Shown here one piece after another: positions 40,829 through 54,738 of a stretch of DNA of 64,000 nt. Source of the DNA: Meiothermus sp. CFH 77666 (GTDB lineage Bacteria > Deinococcota > Deinococci > Deinococcales > Thermaceae); the NCBI RefSeq assembly GCF_017497985.1, contig NZ_JAGDFV010000014.1, positions 23,986 through 87,985 of the forward strand, given 5' to 3'. Below the pieces are notes generated by a model. The model saw only the letters and a program-made list of their open reading frames with translations. It was not told the DNA's origin and did not search any database. Both the position numbers and the translations under genes were made by a program. Numbering within the stretch: position 1 is the stretch's first letter; every line of letters begins with the position of its first letter.

Positions 40829-41878
40829 ATGAGCACGTTCAAGGAAATCTTCGGCACTGAACCCACCGTGCGCGTCTCGGCGCCGGGCCGCGTCAACCTG
40901 CTGGGCGAACACACCGACTACAACGGGGGCTTTGTCTTCCCCACGCCCCTCTCCTACCAGACCTACATTGAAGCCGCCCCTGCCGAGGGCCTCGAGGTCT
41001 ATGCGGAGACCTTTCGGGAACGCAAAAGCCGAGGGCTGGGCGAACCCAAGCAAGGCGACTGGCTGGACTATCTGGCGGGCTGTGTGTGGGTGCTGCGCCA
41101 GCACGGGCACGCCGTACCGGGCTTGCGGGCCTATGTGCATAGCGAGGTGCCCATGACCGGCGGGCTTTCCAGCTCGGCGGCGCTGGAGGTGGCCACCCTG
41201 CGGGCTTTGCGCGAACTGTATCAGCTACCTTTGGACGATGTGCAGATTGCCCTGCTGGCCCAGCAAGCCGAGGTGGAGTACGTGGGGGTGCGCTGCGGCA
41301 TTATGGATCAGATGGCCTCGTCGGTGGGGCGGCCCGGCTACGCGCTGTTGCTGGACACCCGCGACCTCACCACAAGGCTGGTGCCCCTGCCCCAGGGCTA
41401 CCGGGTGGCGGTGGTGGACTCGAGCGTACCCCGCCGCCTGGCCGAGTCGGGCTACAACACCCGCCGCAGCGAGTGCGAACAGGCCTGTGCCCTGCTGGGG
41501 GTGCAGTCGCTGCGCGAACTTTCCCCCGCCGACCTCCCCCGCATCCACACCCTGCCCGAGCCCCTCAACCGCCGCGCCCGCCACGTGGTAACCGAAAACC
41601 AGCGGGTGCTGGATGGCGTACAGGCGCTGGAACAGGGCAACGTCCGGCGCTTTGGCGAGCTGATGGTGGCCTCGCATGCCTCGCTGCGCGACGATTACCA
41701 GGTTTCCATTCCCGAGCTGGACCAGCTTGTAGAAGCCGAACTGCGCCACGGCGCGGTGGGCGCCCGCCTGACCGGGGCCGGTTTTGGCGGTTCGACGGTG
41801 GCGCTGGTGGAAGAGGCCCGCTACGAAGAATTCAAAAAAGGGGTCATGCAGGATTATCCCAGGGCCAGATTTCTATGA
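40829..41878 (+). CDS. galK: Galactokinase
   Basis: A 349-aa GHMP kinase phosphorylating galactose at C1. GRVNLLGEHTDYNGGFVFP is the galactokinase signature, PMTGGLSSSAALEVA the ATP loop and LTGAGFGGSTVALVEE motif 3. GGAG lies seven bases before the ATG. It completes a cluster in which imported galactosides are cut by GH42/GH36 and galactose is channelled by GalK and GalT. Confidence 0.93.
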   Translation: MSTFKEIFGTEPTVRVSAPGRVNLLGEHTDYNGGFVFPTPLSYQTYIEAAPAEGLEVYAETFRERKSRGLGEPKQGDWLDYLAGCVWVLRQHGHAVPGLRAYVHSEVPMTGGLSSSAALEVATLRALRELYQLPLDDVQIALLAQQAEVEYVGVRCGIMDQMASSVGRPGYALLLDTRDLTTRLVPLPQGYRVAVVDSSVPRRLAESGYNTRRSECEQACALLGVQSLRELSPADLPRIHTLPEPLNRRARHVVTENQRVLDGVQALEQGNVRRFGELMVASHASLRDDYQVSIPELDQLVEAELRHGAVGARLTGAGFGGSTVALVEEARYEEFKKGVMQDYPRARFL

Positions 41879-41881
41879 GAC

Positions 41882-42066
41882 CAGCCGCAATGAGGCTTTT
41901 ATCGTTTTCCCCTTTCCCTCTCCCCTGGCGGGAAAGGGTGGCGACAGCGCTGGCTAGTTTGGTGCCCCTTTTGCCAAATAAAGCAATTCTGGTGGTAACC
42001 GCTGTCGCCGGGTGAGGGGTTGAAGCGACGATGCTCAGGCAAATGATAAGAGCCTGCAGTCGCAAT
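41882..42066. mobile_element. MITE-like element R2, copy 1, with 10-bp flanking repeats
   Basis: The element proper is 41892-42056 (165 bp). Left end GAGGCTTTTATCGTTTTCC; the right end, read on the other strand, is CAGGCTCTTATCATTTG, giving imperfect terminal inverted repeats. CAGCCGCAAT (41882-41891) and CAGTCGCAAT (42057-42066) flank it and match at 9 of 10 positions, as expected for an aged target duplication. Inside, GGCGACAGCG (41940-41949) pairs with CGCTGTCGCC (42000-42009). No ORF. It is about 85% identical by eye to copy 2 at 63166. Confidence 0.7.
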
Positions 42067-42104
42067 TAGAAGGGTGCATCAAAGTCACAAATAGTGCTGT
42101 AATT

Positions 42105-42206
42105 GCATATCGCGCCTTCACAGACGTGGCTGCCCACGAAAACGAGAATGCGCCTGGGCCTAGACGCAGGTTACGAACCCAAGCGTGGGCCCACCGGTAC
42201 TTGGGT
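42105..42206 (+). repeat. Dispersed repeat family R1, copy C, left part
   Basis: GCATATCGCGCCTTCACAGA, CACGAAAACGAGAATGCGCC and GGTACTTGGGT align with copies A and B. The repeat is interrupted by the IS element at 42207 and resumes at 43232 (TTGGGTTTCGAGTTTCCAGGC), after which it is truncated near 43252. Confidence 0.7.
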
Positions 42207-43231
42207 CTCAAGTTACGCAACCCAGCCAAAAAGACGATAGAATGGGGGCCTTCTGGCAGAACAGGAGACCCCCAGATGAGCATAACCCCGTTGGCGACGT
42301 ACTTGGAAGCAATGCTGGTCTCGGTCGATAACCAAAGTTGCAGCGGTTTGGCAGACGGCTTTCATGCCGAATCAATCTCCCACGATTGGTTCCAACGAAC
42401 CCTCAAAAGCAGTGATGTGGGTTCGTTGTACAAGGACTTGGTGCACAAGTTGAAGCTGGAGGGCGGTTATCTGCTCCTGGATGACACCATCCTGGAGAAA
42501 CACACCCTCGGGCTAGAAGGCGTCGGCAAGCTGCTGGACACCAAAACGGGTGGATTCATCTTGGGGTTGAGTGTAGTTCTGTTGTGCTGGAGTGATGGAA
42601 AGAAGACCATCCCCCTGGCTTTTCTGCCCTACACCAAAGGCAAGAGCAAGCACGATCTGGCTGTTGAGTTACTCGGGCAAGCCAAGGCATGGGGTCTAAC
42701 GCCGAAGTCCGTCTTGTTCGATGCCTGGTATGCCAGCCAGAAAGTCCTCAAGACGGTGCTTCGTTTGGGATGGCACGTTGTCACCCGACTCAGGAAGAAT
42801 CGCTACCTGGATGGCAAGCCGCTCAAGACCCGCTATACTCACCCCAACTGGCACTCCATCGGTAAGCTCAAAGGCGGAATCGAGGTCAAGGTCTTTCGTA
42901 GGGGGCGCAAGTTCTACGCGACCAGCGATACCTCACTGGAGTGGAAGATGGTCAAAAAGCTCTACAAAATCCGGGCTGAGATCGAGGAGGTGTTCCGAGT
43001 CCTCAAGCAGGCGTGTGGCTGGCAGGGGGTGCAACAACGCAACATCCAAACCTACACCCACCACCTGACCTTTGGCCTGTTGGCCTACCACTACCTGCAA
43101 AGGCTCAAACTTCAGACCCATTCTGGAGTATTTGTACTCCGTCGCAGGCTCATTTCTCGCAAGTTGACCCTTAATCGAGATGACCTCTATTCCTTCCTGG
43201 ACACGGCTGCTTGAGTCTTGCGTAACTTGAG
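42207..43231 (+). mobile_element. IS4-type insertion sequence, 1025 bp, complete
   Basis: Perfect 14-base terminal inverted repeats CTCAAGTTACGCAA at 42207-42220 and, on the other strand, 43218-43231. It is flanked by the direct repeat TTGGGT (42201-42206 and 43232-43237). Removing the element and one TTGGGT restores the sequence seen in R1 copy B, which proves the boundaries. One intact transposase gene fills it. The 6-bp duplication is short for classical IS4 elements. Confidence 0.88.
42276..43214 (+). CDS. IS4-family DDE transposase
   Basis: A 312-aa transposase, intact. The catalytic residues lie in LLLDDTILEK, VLFDAWYAS and YKIRAEIEEVFRVLK; the last fits the IS4 signature Y-(2)-R-(3)-E-(6)-K exactly. 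The C-terminal HHLTFGLLAYHYLQRL is typical of this group. The ATG at 42276 has AGGAG seven bases upstream; the frame is open 50 codons further, but that part lies in the inverted repeat and the R1 flank. Confidence 0.87.
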   Translation: MSITPLATYLEAMLVSVDNQSCSGLADGFHAESISHDWFQRTLKSSDVGSLYKDLVHKLKLEGGYLLLDDTILEKHTLGLEGVGKLLDTKTGGFILGLSVVLLCWSDGKKTIPLAFLPYTKGKSKHDLAVELLGQAKAWGLTPKSVLFDAWYASQKVLKTVLRLGWHVVTRLRKNRYLDGKPLKTRYTHPNWHSIGKLKGGIEVKVFRRGRKFYATSDTSLEWKMVKKLYKIRAEIEEVFRVLKQACGWQGVQQRNIQTYTHHLTFGLLAYHYLQRLKLQTHSGVFVLRRRLISRKLTLNRDDLYSFLDTAA

Positions 43232-43389
43232 TTGGGTTTCGAGTTTCCAGGCTGAATGGGAGGCTGCTCTCAGTAGCGCAAAATTTGTGGAAACGCAAAT
43301 ACCACCCTGAGCACCCGCATCAGGAGCAGGAGAAAGGAGATTGCGTCTTTGAAAATCGCCTCGAGGGAAGCGTCCAGATCGGAAGAGTT

Positions 43390-44775
43390 TCAGGTAACCA
43401 AAGCCTCCAAAAAGCCCTTTTCGGAATGCTGGCCCACAAAATCGGCCAGCCGGTTGAACACATCGCCGGCGGTGGGCTGAACCCCGAACAGCCGCTGCAG
43501 CACCTCTGGGTTCTCGAAGAGACCGTGCAGGTAGAGCCCCAGCACGCTGCCTTCCTGGGCCAAAAGCCGCTCGCTCTGGCCGTGGTGTATCTCGTAACCG
43601 TCTATTTTCAGACCCTCGAGGGCCTGCCAAAAACCCCTCAGGCCGCACAGCTCCAGGCTGCTGGGCCGCTGCACCTTTTGGGGAGTAAAGGTGGTGCACA
43701 AAGATAAAGCGCCCAAACCCCGGTGTAACCCTGCCGTCTCAATGCCCAGTGGGTCGTGAATGGCCTGGCCCAGCATCTGTAGCCCACCACAGATACCCAG
43801 CAGCGGCTTTCCCTGTTCAATATGCCTTCGGATAAGAGCTTCGAACCCCTCCCGACGCAGCCACTCGAGGTCGCTTACGGTGTGCTTGGAGCCGGGCAGA
43901 ACGATCAGGTCAGCCCCGACAAGGTCTTGGGGTCTGCGCGCCCAGGAGAGCTCGACGTTGGGGAGGTGTTTGAGCGGCTCAAACTCATCGAGGTTGGAGA
44001 TGCGCGGGTAAACCACAACGACCACACGAAAACCCCGACCCACCCTCCGGGCGTCGAATACGCCGTCCTCCTCCGGGAGGCCGTGGCCGTGCCACATGGG
44101 CAGAACCGCCACCGTGGGCACGCCGGTCAGGGCTTGCAGTTGTTCGGGGCCGGGGGCTAGGAGGCGGGCATCGCCGCGAAACTTGTTGAGCACGAATCCC
44201 CTGATCAAAGCCCGCTCGGCCTCCTCGAGCAGCAAGTAGGTGCCGTAGAGGTGCGCGAAGGCCCCGCCCCGGTCAATGTCGGTGATGAGCAAGACCCTGG
44301 CCTCGGCCTCGAGGGCCACCCGCATGTTCACAATGTCGCTGGCCCTGAGGTTGATCTCGGCGGGGCTGCCGGCCCCCTCCATCACCAGCAGGTCGTACTC
44401 GTACAGAAGCTCGTACAGGGTCTGCTTAACCACCGGCCAGAGCCGGGCCTTGCGCTCCCGCCAGGGCAGACCGGAAAGTTCGGGGTGGGGCTGGCCCAGC
44501 AGAATCACCTGGCTTTTCTGGTCGGCCTCGGGCTTGAGCAGCACCGGGTTCATCCGCACTTCCGGGGTTACCCCTGCGGCCAGGGCCTGAAAGTACTGGG
44601 CTGAGCCGATCTCACCCCCGACCACCACCCGCGCGTTGTTGGACATGTTTTGCGCCTTGAAGGGGGCGACCTTGAGCCCCTGGCGGGCGTAATACCGACA
44701 CAGTGCGGTGGCCAGAAAGCTCTTGCCGGCGCCGCTGCTGGTGCCCTGCACCATGATGGCTTTACCCCTGCCCAT
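43390..44775 (-). CDS. cobQ: Cobyric acid synthase
   Basis: A 461-aa glutamine-dependent amidase that adds four amides to adenosylcobyrinic acid a,c-diamide. The N-terminal dethiobiotin-synthase-like ATPase has MVQGTSSGAGKS and FKAQNMSNNA; the C-terminal glutaminase has LLGICGGLQMLG with the nucleophilic Cys and GYEIHHGQS. The ATG at 44775 lies inside the end of the upstream decarboxylase gene (14-base overlap). Last gene of the B12 operon; no clear terminator is seen before the IS element. Confidence 0.92.
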   Translation of the reverse strand: MGRGKAIMVQGTSSGAGKSFLATALCRYYARQGLKVAPFKAQNMSNNARVVVGGEIGSAQYFQALAAGVTPEVRMNPVLLKPEADQKSQVILLGQPHPELSGLPWRERKARLWPVVKQTLYELLYEYDLLVMEGAGSPAEINLRASDIVNMRVALEAEARVLLITDIDRGGAFAHLYGTYLLLEEAERALIRGFVLNKFRGDARLLAPGPEQLQALTGVPTVAVLPMWHGHGLPEEDGVFDARRVGRGFRVVVVVYPRISNLDEFEPLKHLPNVELSWARRPQDLVGADLIVLPGSKHTVSDLEWLRREGFEALIRRHIEQGKPLLGICGGLQMLGQAIHDPLGIETAGLHRGLGALSLCTTFTPQKVQRPSSLELCGLRGFWQALEGLKIDGYEIHHGQSERLLAQEGSVLGLYLHGLFENPEVLQRLFGVQPTAGDVFNRLADFVGQHSEKGFLEALVT

Positions 44776-45763
44776 GCAGGATTTCCTCCAGCGCCAAAAG
44801 AAGCTCCGCCTGGGCCTCGGGCCGCTGGGCCGAGAGGCGCAGCCACTCCGGCAGCCCAAAGCTGGTGCAGTCGCGCACCCGCAGGCCCCTGGCGCGCAGG
44901 GCTTGGGCCACGGCGGTGGCCTGGCCGACCCTGACCATCAAAAAATTCGCCACGCTCTCACGCACCTCGAGGCCCAGGTCTCTGAGCCCTGCCGCGAGTG
45001 CCGACCGCAGCCCCCAGAGCTCCTCGCGGGTGTGGGCCACCCAGTCGAGCGAGGGCCTCTGTATCACTGCCCGCAGCATGGCCTCGCCGTGCACCCCCAG
45101 CACCCAGGAGGGGGCGATGTGGCGGAGGTGGGTGAGATCCACCGGGGCCACCAGGTAGCCCGCCCGTACCCCGGTCAGGCCGTGGGCCTTGTTGGGGCTG
45201 TGGAGCTGCCAGGCTGTGGGGGGCAGGGGAGGGGGTTTCTGGCTGAGGGGGTAGTAGGCCAGGTCGAGCACCAGGGTGACCGGGTGGCGCTGGGCGATCG
45301 CGGCGGCCTCCCCCAGGAACCCGTAGACCTCCCCGGTGGGGTTGTTGGGCACACACAGGAAGGCCAGGGTGGCCCGCGGGAGCAGATGCAAAAACTCGGA
45401 CGGGCTCGAGGCCTGGAGCAGGGGCAGCTCGGAAGGCTGGGCGGCCCGTGCGTACTCGCTGAAGGTGGGCGGCAGAATCAGCATGGGCCCTCGCAGGTAG
45501 CGCCAGCGGGTGAGCCGGTGGATGAGCTCGCTGGTGCCGCCCCCGACGGCAATTTGCTCTGGGCTGACCCCGTGGTGGGCGGCCAGGGCCTGGTGAAGCT
45601 CGGTGTATAGGGGGTCGGGATAGCGGCTCGGGTCGGCGGCCTGGATGGCTGCCAGCGCATGGGGGTCGGGCCCCAGGGCGTTGGCGTTGGTGGAGAAGTC
45701 GAAACGCGGGGGCGGGCCGCTGTCGGTGCCGCCGTGGATGGGCTTGAGGACGTCGTCAATCAT
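44762..45763 (-). CDS. Threonine-phosphate decarboxylase-like PLP enzyme of cobalamin synthesis
   Basis: A 333-aa class I/II aminotransferase-fold protein of the CobC/CobD (L-threonine-O-3-phosphate decarboxylase) group, close to HisC. FDFSTNANALGPDP is the N-terminal motif, CVPNNPTGEVYGFL and VLDLAYYPLS contact PLP, and the Lys is in SPNKAHGLTGVRAGYL. It would supply (R)-1-amino-2-propanol phosphate for the nucleotide loop. The location between cbiB and cobQ supports this over histidine synthesis. Confidence 0.85.
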   Translation of the reverse strand: MIDDVLKPIHGGTDSGPPPRFDFSTNANALGPDPHALAAIQAADPSRYPDPLYTELHQALAAHHGVSPEQIAVGGGTSELIHRLTRWRYLRGPMLILPPTFSEYARAAQPSELPLLQASSPSEFLHLLPRATLAFLCVPNNPTGEVYGFLGEAAAIAQRHPVTLVLDLAYYPLSQKPPPLPPTAWQLHSPNKAHGLTGVRAGYLVAPVDLTHLRHIAPSWVLGVHGEAMLRAVIQRPSLDWVAHTREELWGLRSALAAGLRDLGLEVRESVANFLMVRVGQATAVAQALRARGLRVRDCTSFGLPEWLRLSAQRPEAQAELLLALEEILHGQG

Positions 45764-45772
45764 GTTAGGGCT

Positions 45773-46681
45773 TCACCTCGAAATGCCGAGTACAAAGTGC
45801 AACCAGACCTCTAATCCGGCCAGGAGCAGTCCCCCTAGCCAACCCGCCTGCACCACCCGGGCCAGGCCGAGTTGCACGTTGCCAGCCGAAGGGGAGGGGG
45901 AAGAGGGGTTGAGCACGTAGACCCCCGGTTTGCCCAGGCGCACCCCGAGGCCCAGGGCCAGCGCGGCCATGGGCCAGCCCGAGTTGGGGGAGGGGGTTTT
46001 GCGGGCCTCGGCCCGGAGCTGCCCGAGGGCAAAAATCGGCGCAACCCCCCAGATCAGGAGGGCGGTCAGGCGCGCCGGGAGCAGGTTCATAAGGTCGTCG
46101 GCCCTGGCCGCCCATTTGCCGGCCCACTCCCACTCGCCCCGGTAACCCCACATGGCATCCGCGGTGTTGGCGAAGCGGTAAAGCGCGGCGCCCGGCAGGC
46201 CCAGCAGCAGATACCAGAATAAGGGGGCTATCACCGAGTCGGACAGATTTTCCGAGATGGACTCGAGCAGGCTCTCCCGCACCTGGTCTTCATCTAGCTG
46301 ACGGGTGTTACGGCTAACCAGGAAGGAGAGGCGCGCCCGGCCTGCCTCGAGGCTTGTCTGAAGGGCTTTTTCCACCGCACGAGCTTCCGTCAGCAACATT
46401 CGAAAGGCAAAAAGCGGCTTGAGCAGAAGTGCGGTTAGCGGCACCTCTAGCCACCAGGGCAGCCCCCCCAGCAACCGGGCCAGGAACGCATAAACCCCGA
46501 CGAAGAGCAAGGCCCCCAGCCCCCAGGCCAGCCCCCCCGCCCAGAAAGCCCGTGCAGCGGAGAGCTTTGGCAGGCCGCGCCCGGCCCAGCCCAGGTAGCG
46601 GCCCATCCAGACCACCGGGTGCAGCCGGGCCGGGGGCTCGCCCAGACTCCAGTCCAGCAGCAGGGCCAGCAGGATGCTCAA
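45773..46681 (-). CDS. cbiB: Adenosylcobinamide-phosphate synthase CbiB/CobD
   Basis: A 302-aa membrane protein that joins aminopropanol phosphate to cobyric acid. The N-terminal LDWSLGEPPARLHPVVWMGRYL is diagnostic, followed by RDTLQLDE-type sequence here as SRNTRQLDEDQVRES and ESISENLSDSVIAPLFWYLLLGLPGAALYRF. Four or five transmembrane segments. It overlaps cobB by ATGA and lies nine bases before the decarboxylase gene. Confidence 0.9.
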   Translation of the reverse strand: MSILLALLLDWSLGEPPARLHPVVWMGRYLGWAGRGLPKLSAARAFWAGGLAWGLGALLFVGVYAFLARLLGGLPWWLEVPLTALLLKPLFAFRMLLTEARAVEKALQTSLEAGRARLSFLVSRNTRQLDEDQVRESLLESISENLSDSVIAPLFWYLLLGLPGAALYRFANTADAMWGYRGEWEWAGKWAARADDLMNLLPARLTALLIWGVAPIFALGQLRAEARKTPSPNSGWPMAALALGLGVRLGKPGVYVLNPSSPSPSAGNVQLGLARVVQAGWLGGLLLAGLEVWLHFVLGISR

Positions 46682-47997
46682 GCCAGGGCCTCCTGAACGA
46701 AGTGCTCTGCCAGCCGGGGCTGGCTGGGGAAGTAGAGGTGCACGTAGCTGGACAGCACGCTTCCCGTAGCGTAGCCCTCGAGGCCCCCTCCTGCCACCAG
46801 CCGCCAGGCCGCCGGGGGTATCACCTCGCGGGCGCTGTAGTGAAACTCGTGCCCCTTGGCCCGCCAGCCCCGCTTAGCTAGGGGCGAGTTGGCCAGGGCC
46901 TCCACTTCGCGGTAGCCCAAAACCAGTCGGCCTAGCATGCGCGAGGCGCCCGGCACCAGGCCCACCATCTCGAAGCGGCCCTCTTCGGTGAGGAGGGCTT
47001 CGCTCAGGTACATTAGCCCCCCGCACTCGGCGTAGATGGGCCCCGGGAAGCGGCGCAGGGCCGCCCGCATCCTCCAGTTTTCCGAGAGCTCCCTGGCGAA
47101 AAGCTCGGGGTAGCCTCCACCCAGGTACAGCCCTCCCAGCCCCGGCGGCAGGTCGGCGTCCTCCAGGGGGCTGAAGGGCACCAGTTCGGCCCCGTAGCCG
47201 GTCAAAAGCTCCAGGTTCTCAGGGTAGTAGAAGCTAAACGCGGCGTCCTGGGCTACCCCCAGCCGCACCCTGGGGGGCTCGGCGGGCGCGGGCAGGCGGT
47301 GGGGCAGGGTGGGCAGGGGCAGGGCGCTTTGGGCCAGGGCGAGCAGCCTCTCCAGATTCAGATTCTGAGCGGCTCGCAGGAGCGCAGCTTTTTCCAGCCT
47401 GGCCTCGTCGGCCCGATACAGGCCCAGGTGCCGTTCAGGGAGGCTAAGATCTGGCTCGCTGGGCAGGTAGCCTAGAAAAGGTACCCCCAGGGGGAGCAGG
47501 GCCTCTTCCAGCAGGGCGGCGTGCCGCGCAGAGCCCACCCGGTTGGCCACCACCCCGCCCAGCCAGACTTCGGGGTCATGGTCGCGGAAGCCGCGCACCA
47601 GGGCGGCAATGGAGCCGGCCATGGCCGAGGCGTCCAGGCAGAGTACCACCGGGGCTCTTAGAAGCTTGGCCACCTGGGCGGTGGAGCCCACCCGCCCCCG
47701 CGGATCCTGGCCGTCGAAGAGGCCCATCACCCCCTCCACTAGGGCCAGGTCGGCCCCGCGGGCCCCCCGGCGGAAGACCTCCAGCAGTTCGGGGCCTTCC
47801 AGGAAGTAGCCGTCCAGGTTGCGCGCCGCTCTTCCGGTCAGATGGGTAAGGTGGGTGGGGTCGAGGTAGTCCGGGCCCACCTTGTAGGGCTGCACCGTCC
47901 GGCCCCCCTCCTGGAAGGCCGCGGCCAGCACCAGGCTGAGGGTGGTCTTGCCCGCCCCGGAGTGGGGGGCAGCCACCACCAGGCGGGGTAGGTTCAT
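46678..47997 (-). CDS. cobB: Cobyrinate/hydrogenobyrinate a,c-diamide synthase
   Basis: A 439-aa glutamine amidotransferase acting on side chains a and c. The N-terminal ATPase begins LVVAAPHSGAGKTTLSLVLA; the linker GRAARNLDGYFL, and the glutaminase Cys in IYAECGGLMYLSEAL. With a CobN-type chelatase upstream, hydrogenobyrinate (before cobalt) is the more likely substrate, as in the aerobic route. Start overlaps the chelatase motor gene by ATGA. Confidence 0.9.
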   Translation of the reverse strand: MNLPRLVVAAPHSGAGKTTLSLVLAAAFQEGGRTVQPYKVGPDYLDPTHLTHLTGRAARNLDGYFLEGPELLEVFRRGARGADLALVEGVMGLFDGQDPRGRVGSTAQVAKLLRAPVVLCLDASAMAGSIAALVRGFRDHDPEVWLGGVVANRVGSARHAALLEEALLPLGVPFLGYLPSEPDLSLPERHLGLYRADEARLEKAALLRAAQNLNLERLLALAQSALPLPTLPHRLPAPAEPPRVRLGVAQDAAFSFYYPENLELLTGYGAELVPFSPLEDADLPPGLGGLYLGGGYPELFARELSENWRMRAALRRFPGPIYAECGGLMYLSEALLTEEGRFEMVGLVPGASRMLGRLVLGYREVEALANSPLAKRGWRAKGHEFHYSAREVIPPAAWRLVAGGGLEGYATGSVLSSYVHLYFPSQPRLAEHFVQEALA

Positions 47998-49618
47998 CGG
48001 GCCTCCTCCAGGCGAAGCAGAACAGTGTGGTCGCTCAGGTCGTCGAGCCGGGCGTACCGGGCCCCCATGGCCTGGGCCAGATGCCGGGCCCGGCCCAGGG
48101 GGTGGGGGCCCGCTTCCACATCCAGCACCGCCGCAGGGCGGGTGATGCGCTGGGCCTCCTCCAGGGCCTCGGCCCAGGGGTCGCCTCCCCGGTGGGCCAG
48201 GTTGGCCCGGCCGTCGGTGATCAGCACCAGCCGGGTGCGCTCGTCCAGGTGCTCGCGGGCTAGGGCCAGGGCCGCGGCCAGCGGGGTGCGCCCTCCGGTT
48301 GGCAGGTGCTCTAGGGCCTGCTTTGCTGCTTCCAGGTCGCGGGTGAAGGGGAGGATCAGCCGGGCCTCGGCACCGCGGAAGGTGATGAGACCCACTTCTT
48401 CAGCGCCCTCTTCCAGCAAGCGGAGCAAAGCCCCTTTAGCCCAGGCTATGCGAGCCTCGGCGGCCAGGGAGCCGCTAGCGTCCACCACCAGGAGAAGCCG
48501 CTGGCCGCTTTGGGTTTGCTCGATTCGCTCATGCAGATCCTGCCGCTCGATCCGGCTGGCCCCTCTGAGCCCGGCGTGAAGGAGCGAGGCTCGAAGCTCG
48601 AGCCGCCTCGGCTCCGGTTCCGGCACCGCCCGCACCTGGGGGCCCCTGGGGGCGGTCGGGCCTCGGCCCTGGCGCAGGCTGGGGCCCTCGAGCCGCAGGG
48701 CGTGGGCGGGCGTTTTAGGGGCGAAGACCTGTTCCGGGGCGGGCTCGGGTGGCACGGGCGGGGAAGGGGGGGTCTGGGGCTTGGGGGGCGGGCTTGGGTG
48801 TTCCGGCAGCACCAGGGGCCAGACCGCCTCCACCTCCGCCCAGCTCACCTCTGTCCGCTCCTCCCAGGCGGCTAGGGCCCGGGCGGCCTTGGCTAGGGCC
48901 AGGTCGGCACGGAGGCTGCCCACCTCCAAGGCCGCCACCCGCTGGCCGATCTCGAGGAGTAGATCCTCCGCCAGCTCGAGCGCGCTCAGCCTCGAGCGGG
49001 CTCGCCCAAGCCTTAGCCGGAGCGCCTCCTGGGCCTCGGCCCACTGGGCGCGGAAACTGGCAGGGTCGGCTTCAAAGGCTAGGCGGCGCTTCAGGGCCAG
49101 GGCGCGTTCCGCGGGGTCAGCGAGTCCCTGTACCCCCACCTTCAGGGCAAAGCGGTCGTAGAGCTGGGGTCTGAGCCGTCCCTCCTCCGGGTTCATGCTG
49201 GCCAGGAGCACGAAGCGGGCGGGGTACTCCAGGCTAAACCCTTCCCGCTCCAGTCGCCCCACCCCGCTTGCTACCACGTCCAGCAGGGCGTCGGTCAGGT
49301 GGGGGGCCAGCAGGTTAATCTCGTCGCAGTAGAGCACCCCCCCGTGGGCCTGGTGGATAAGCCCGGGCTTTAGGGCGGGCTGTCCCGCGAGGGCCTTGTC
49401 CAGGTCGAGCCCCCCCAGAAGCCGCTCCTCTCCAGCGCCGATGGGCAGGTTCACAAAGGGCGCCCCCTCGGGCAAAAGCTCGGCCAGGGCCCGAGCGGCG
49501 GTGGTTTTGGCGCTGCCTTTCTCGCCCTGCAAAAGCACCGAGAGGCTGGGATCAAGGGCGGCCAGCAGAAGGGCCAGGCGCATCCGCTCCTGTCCTACGA
49601 TGGCGGCAAAGGGGTAGT

Positions 49619-49622
<4 letters not shown>
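47994..49622 (-). CDS. ChlI-ChlD fusion-type chelatase motor subunit for CobN
   Basis: A 542-aa protein joining an AAA+ domain (about 1-240) with a C-terminal VWA domain (about 355-540) through a proline-rich linker. Walker A GEKGSAKTT, Walker B VLYCDEINLL, sensor LLASMNPEEG; the MIDAS motif is VVDASGSL with Thr in LPTGGRTPLA and Asp in LITDGRAN. It probably replaces CobS/CobT as the ATP-driven partner of CobN. GTG at 49622 is chosen because GGGAGG lies six bases upstream and it overlaps the cobN stop; the frame is open a further 70 codons. Confidence 0.87.
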
Positions 49623-53961
<4,339 letters not shown>

Positions 53962-53965
<4 letters not shown>

Positions 53966-54738
53966 GAAGCCTCCGGGGGTAGCAGCACCACCAAGGGTCG
54001 TTGGGTGGTGGGGTGGGTTTCAATCCGCGCTTTGACCCGGTACACCGCCCAAAGATTTTCAGGGGTGAGAACCGCCTCGGGCGGGCCTTCGGTTACCACC
54101 CGCCCTGCGGACAGAAGCACCAGGTGGTCGCAAAACATGGCGGCCAGGTTGAGATCGTGCAGGGCCAGCACCGCGGGCAAGCCCAGGTCTCGCACCAGGT
54201 GCAGAACGTCTAGCTGGTAGCGCACATCTAGGTGGTTGGTGGGTTCGTCCATGAGCAAAATGCGGGCCCGCTGGGCTAGCGCCCGGGCGATCAGAACCCT
54301 TTGTTTCTCACCGCCCGAGAGCGTCTGGTAGGGGCGCTGTAGGAGCGCATCCAGGCCCACCCGAGCCAGGGCTTCCCGGGCCATTTGGATATCGGCGGGC
54401 GTATCCGGCTCAAACCAGCTCTTGTGGGGCGTGCGGCCCATGAGCACCATTTCCAGAACCGTAAAACCCGGCTCCTGAGCGCTATCCTGGCTTACCACCG
54501 CGAGCCGCCGGGCGGCCTCGCGGCCGGTGTAATGCCACAGGTTCTTGCCCGCCAGCTCTACCCAACCCGCTGCCGGTCGCAGGGCGCGGTACAGCAGGCG
54601 AAGCAGGCTCGATTTTCCGGCCCCATTGGGCCCCAGGAGCCCCACGACCCTGGGAGTATCCAGGCTCAGGGAGATGCGCTCCAGTACCCACTGCTGGCCG
54701 AGCCTTAAGGAGACCTGGTGGGCCTTGAGGTTGATCAT
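53962..54738 (-). CDS. btuD: Cobalamin/corrinoid ABC transporter ATPase
   Basis: A 258-aa FecCD-type importer ATPase. Walker A GPNGAGKSS, signature LSGGEKQRVLIARAL, Walker B ILLMDEPTNHLD, switch ALHDLNLAAMF. The ATG at 54738 has GGGAGG five bases upstream; ten further residues upstream are unlikely. It is the only ATPase for two BtuC and two BtuF genes in the operon. Confidence 0.88.

Noticed and set aside
42126..42275. A 50-residue N-terminal extension of the transposase
   Set aside because: The extension would start outside the IS, in the R1 repeat, and cross the inverted repeat; AGGAG supports the ATG at 42276.
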